Positions 4,592 through 7,201 of a stretch of 7,201 bases of DNA are shown piece after piece. Source of the stretch: Candidatus Pacearchaeota archaeon ex4484_31 (GTDB taxonomy: Archaea > Nanobdellota > Nanobdellia > Pacearchaeales > UBA284); NCBI GenBank assembly GCA_002254805.1, contig NJDW01000010.1, positions 1-7,201 of the forward strand. Reading direction: 5' to 3'. Under the pieces are notes generated by a model, which was given only the letters and a program-made list of their open reading frames with translations, searched no databases and was not told the DNA's origin. Numbering within the stretch: position 1 is the first letter of the stretch; every line of letters starts with the position of its first letter. The position numbers and the translations under genes were made by a program.

Positions 4592-6826
4592 ATGCAAAAG
4601 AAACTTTTTACAATTTTCATTTCTTTTATGATACTTTTACCTTTCTTATCTTGTAGCTCAGCTCAAGATGAGATAGTGAAAGCTATAACCTGGCTTAGAG
4701 AAAGAACAGTAGCTAAAGACTGGCAATTAAACGTTGAACAACATTCTTTTTCTTTGCTTGCCTTAAAAAATAGCTTAACAGTTAGTGAAACAGAAGAAGC
4801 CATAACAAGGCTTTTTGCTAAGAGTCAAGAAGAAAAATGTTGGCCAAAAGAGAACTGTAATGCTAAGGAAACTGCTATAGCAAAACTAGCACTGAACTCT
4901 TTTGGTAAGAGCACAGAAAAAGCTGATGAGTATTTGCTTAGCAAAATAAAAAGTTATGAAGTAAAATGGCTCATCCAAATCATAACAGAAGAAAGAAAAG
5001 AAACAAGTTGTTTGATCAACTATTCAGGCAGTTTTTACCAATTGACAATAAAAGGAAATGAAACCATGGGAAATGAAGGGAATGAAAATGAACTTGGACC
5101 TTGTTTTAACGTTGGAAGATATTGGTTAGAACTTAAGGAAGATTGCAACAACAAGAGTTTTACCATTGTTTGTAACAGTAATTTTGCTGTTAGCTTCATG
5201 CTCAAAAAAGATGACAAGGAATATGTTACAACAAAATTTGAAAGGGCTGAAGCTGAAAACGAAAACTTTGTCCTTACCATAAAAGCTCCAAAAGCTTATT
5301 GCATTGCTGAAAACAATGAGTGTGATTATGAAGCTACACTTTGGACTGTCTATGCTTTTCATAAAGAAGGAAAAAGCATAGAAGAGTTTATTCCATACTT
5401 GGTTCTTGAAAGAAATAACAACCAAATGTTTTTACCAGAACCATTTTTGTATGCTTTAACGAATTCTGCTGTTTGGCTTAAAGAAACTGAAAATAAGCAA
5501 GCTGTTGATGGACTTTGGGAAACAGAAGCTTATAATGCTTATTATGCTACAGCTCTCGTCGGATTTATAACAAATGCTAATGTTGACGGATGGGAACAAG
5601 CAAGAAATACTTTGTTAATTGAACAGAAAAAGGCTGGCTACTGGCGTGCTAAAGAAAATGCTGATATAATAAGAGATACAGCAGCTGTTTTACTTGCTTT
5701 ACAACAATCGGTATATAGCAATATATGTTACTATGACTGCGTTGATGAAGGAAAATGCTCTGAAATTGGAGGAACATTACATCAAGAACTAGAGTGTGGT
5801 GTAGGAAAAGAATGTTGTGAAATCCATTATGAAAATGAATGTGAGTCAAAGGGAGGGAGCTGTACTAGCGGAAGCTGTCCGTCAGGAACACTTAAAGTTA
5901 ACTATACCTGTGAAAATGATCTGAAATGTTGTATGGCTCTAAACTTAATTTATTGTCAAGAAATTGGAAGTAAATGTGCTAGCAATGAAAAATGTACTGT
6001 AAATGGCTTTATAACAAATTTTATTACTGTAGCTGATGGTGATTGCTGTTTAGGCACTTGTGTTTTACCAACAAAGCATTGTGAAGAACTTAATGGTGTT
6101 ATATGTAAACCAGAAGAAAACAAAAGTTGTGCGCATGGAAGATGGCTGCCTTCAATAGAAGAGTTTTGCTGTGAAGCAAGCAGTTGTGTTAACCAGCTTT
6201 TAAATTGTGATGCTATGAACGGCCATCTTTGCGAGGAACAAGAAGTATGCTATAACGGCCATCTTGTTGTTTCTAAAGACAGTAATGGAGAAGCTAGATG
6301 TTGTATACAAGGGCAATGCATAAAACAAAGATGTGAAGGAGAAATATGTGAGGAAGATGAACTCTGCGTTGATGGAACACTTGTAAGGACTGCTGATGCT
6401 GAAAGATGTTGCTTGAACGGAAGATGTCTAAAAAAATGTTCAAGCTTGAACGGAACCTTATGTCCAACGCATATGGAATGTAAGGGAAATCTTGTAGAAG
6501 CCTCTGACACAAAACTTTGTTGTATAGGCAGCTGTGTAGAAAAGAAAGGAAAAACAAAGTTTTTGTTTATCTTTATCATCTTACTTTTACTAGCCCTACT
6601 TTTAATCCTAATTTTGATAAAAAAGAAAAAAAAGCCAAAGGTTAAAAAAGCAGAAGAAAAAGCATTTCTTTCTATGCCTTCTCCTTCCGTATCAAGACCT
6701 ATAAGAAGAACTATTTCGTTATCTAAAGTTAGGGAAAAAGCTGGAGAAAAGGAAAAGAAAGAAAGAAGAAGTGAAAAGAAAAAGGAAGACATACTAAAAG
6801 AGCTTGAAAGGATCACTAAAAGTTAA
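4592..6826 (+). CDS. Predicted type I surface protein: alpha/alpha-toroid region, seven six-cysteine modules, membrane anchor, basic tail
   Basis: No named function is recognised. The order of parts is clear. A Sec signal peptide comes first (MQKK, hydrophobic 5-19, likely cut after SSA at 24). A helical region of about 25-375 has repeats like prenyltransferase/terpene-cyclase toroids (AITWLRERT..., DGLWETEAYNAYYATALVGF, GYW...RDTAAVLLALQ); it is interrupted at about 138-235 by a beta-rich insert with cysteines C140, C171, C185, C194 and C237. Next come seven cysteine modules (about 379-649), each with six cysteines and a CC pair. Modules 3-7 follow C-x4-7-C-x5-7-C-x12-16-CC-x3-4-C with NG or DG turns; modules 1-2 have a variant spacing. 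A transmembrane helix lies at 657-676, followed by a Lys/Arg/Glu-rich tail (677-744). The bulk should be outside the cell and disulfide-rich. It lacks a thioester motif and toroid catalytic motifs, suggesting binding or adhesion. Divergent from map and overlapping dphB by 11 bp. Confidence 0.75.
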   Translation: MQKKLFTIFISFMILLPFLSCSSAQDEIVKAITWLRERTVAKDWQLNVEQHSFSLLALKNSLTVSETEEAITRLFAKSQEEKCWPKENCNAKETAIAKLALNSFGKSTEKADEYLLSKIKSYEVKWLIQIITEERKETSCLINYSGSFYQLTIKGNETMGNEGNENELGPCFNVGRYWLELKEDCNNKSFTIVCNSNFAVSFMLKKDDKEYVTTKFERAEAENENFVLTIKAPKAYCIAENNECDYEATLWTVYAFHKEGKSIEEFIPYLVLERNNNQMFLPEPFLYALTNSAVWLKETENKQAVDGLWETEAYNAYYATALVGFITNANVDGWEQARNTLLIEQKKAGYWRAKENADIIRDTAAVLLALQQSVYSNICYYDCVDEGKCSEIGGTLHQELECGVGKECCEIHYENECESKGGSCTSGSCPSGTLKVNYTCENDLKCCMALNLIYCQEIGSKCASNEKCTVNGFITNFITVADGDCCLGTCVLPTKHCEELNGVICKPEENKSCAHGRWLPSIEEFCCEASSCVNQLLNCDAMNGHLCEEQEVCYNGHLVVSKDSNGEARCCIQGQCIKQRCEGEICEEDELCVDGTLVRTADAERCCLNGRCLKKCSSLNGTLCPTHMECKGNLVEASDTKLCCIGSCVEKKGKTKFLFIFIILLLLALLLILILIKKKKKPKVKKAEEKAFLSMPSPSVSRPIRRTISLSKVREKAGEKEKKERRSEKKKEDILKELERITKS
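6218..6265 (+). repeat. In-frame 12-bp direct repeat inside cysteine module 5
   Basis: AACGGCCATCTT occurs at 6218-6229 and 6254-6265, 36 bp apart and in the same frame; both copies follow GCTAT or GCTATG. They encode NGHL before the second and after the third cysteine of the same module (MNGHLC and CYNGHL). Identity at DNA level goes beyond what the protein motif alone requires. Confidence 0.8.
6411..6455 (+). repeat. In-frame 12-bp direct repeat across cysteine modules 6 and 7
   Basis: GCTTGAACGGAA occurs at 6411-6422 and 6444-6455, 33 bp apart and in frame. It encodes CLNGR at the end of module 6 and SLNGT at the start of module 7. Such identity suggests local duplication within the module array. 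Confidence 0.8.
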
Positions 6827-7201
6827 TGTCACTAACGTCTTTTATTTTTTCTAGTGCTTTTTCTTCTGTAAAATGAAGCTGAGATGGAATAACAAAACAA
6901 TAAGGTTTCTTTATCTTTTTTATGCTTGACTTTTTTAAAAATTCATTTAACTTTCCTTTCAAAAATTTTTCTTCTGATGTTCCAACCATAGAAGCAATGA
7001 TCAATTGCTTATTTAGAAGTTCTTTGTCAAAAGAAAGCTGCTTTAATGCTTTCTCAACTTCCAGATCTTTATCAACTAAAATCAGTGTATGTGCTCCTAT
7101 ACTTAAATTTTCCTTTATCTTGTCGATGAATGATTTTGGCTCATAGTTTCTTGACCATTTTGGCAAGCTTACTACCTTACCAAACTTATACAAATGTAAA
7201 C
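6816..7201 (-). CDS. dphB: Diphthine synthase, C-terminal part (truncated by window edge)
   Basis: DphB methylates the modified histidine of translation elongation factor 2 with SAM during diphthamide synthesis, in the cytoplasm. About 128 C-terminal residues are present; the N-terminal half lies beyond 7201. The order of conserved pieces matches the family: LHLYKFGKVVSLP (about 7164-7200), an IKENLSIGAHTLILVD stretch (family NL.LGLHTL.LLD), EKALKQL, IIASMVGTSEEKFLKGKLNEF (family arlGs...G.l.eL) and PYCFVIPSQLHFTEEKAL (family Ph.LIvPG.LHf.E.E.L). The codon at 7191-7193 is TTG and internal (Leu), because the frame stays open through H and L to the edge and relatives continue upstream. The stop TAG at 6816-6818 lies inside the last codons of the convergent surface protein gene. 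The promoter is outside the window. Confidence 0.88.
   Translation of the reverse strand, partial: LHLYKFGKVVSLPKWSRNYEPKSFIDKIKENLSIGAHTLILVDKDLEVEKALKQLSFDKELLNKQLIIASMVGTSEEKFLKGKLNEFLKKSSIKKIKKPYCFVIPSQLHFTEEKALEKIKDVSDINF
6840..6850 (+). terminator. Oligo-T stretch ending the surface protein transcript
   Basis: TTTTATTTTTT begins 14 bp after the TAA of the surface protein gene and lies within the 3' end of dphB on the other strand. More T-runs follow near 6858-6864. It is a plausible archaeal intrinsic terminator; if used, the two transcripts overlap at their 3' ends. Confidence 0.4.

Noticed and set aside
4592..4670. Lipoprotein signal (FLSC at residues 18-21)
   Set aside because: The -3 and -2 residues (F, L) do not suit a lipobox; a normal Sec cleavage after SSA fits better, and the protein already has a C-terminal membrane anchor.
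4664..5718. Complement/alpha-2-macroglobulin-like thioester domain in the toroid region
   Set aside because: No GCGEQ-type thioester motif is present, only the general toroid helix pattern.
6250..6816. 188-codon open frame on the - strand opposite the end of the surface protein gene
   Set aside because: Its product is Ser/Phe/His-rich low-complexity sequence that mirrors the Lys/Glu/Cys codons of the real gene; the + frame has a signal peptide, ordered cysteine modules and a membrane helix.

Overview
The window is AT-rich, lysine/glutamate-rich DNA that most likely comes from an archaeon. Three things point there: a type II methionine aminopeptidase with archaeal residue spacing, the end of a diphthine synthase gene (diphthamide is made only in archaea and eukaryotes), and TATA-like boxes about 21 to 28 bp before the start codons without clear Shine-Dalgarno sites, which fits leaderless archaeal transcripts. 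A small-genome lineage such as a DPANN group is plausible, but the lineage cannot be fixed from this sequence.

Layout: positions 1-228 hold a GC-richer island (about 31-187) built of nested inverted repeats, including a 21-bp stem with a single bulge; it looks like a folded RNA or a small palindromic mobile element. Next on the + strand is a radical SAM/SPASM protein (229-1227), probably a peptide or protein modifying enzyme of unknown substrate. It is followed by a short broken reading frame (1249-1403) that resembles the start of a pyridoxamine-phosphate-oxidase-like (FMN-binding) protein and is interrupted at two A-runs.

On the - strand lie a 699-residue fusion of a DegV/FakB-like fatty-acid-binding domain with a FakA-like DhaL kinase region (1409-3508), and map, the methionine aminopeptidase (3648-4544). 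map shares one symmetrical TATA-like element with the divergent + strand gene at 4592-6826. That gene encodes a 744-residue predicted surface protein: signal peptide, alpha/alpha-toroid region, seven six-cysteine modules, one transmembrane helix and a long basic cytoplasmic tail. Its end overlaps by 11 bp the end of the convergent dphB (diphthine synthase), which runs off the right edge.

The genes do not form one pathway. map and dphB are housekeeping protein maturation and translation-factor modification genes. The accessory content of interest is the structured island, the orphan radical SAM enzyme, the single-chain FakB-FakA protein in an apparent archaeon (archaeal membranes are isoprenoid, so a fatty-acid kinase is unexpected), and the cysteine-module surface protein.
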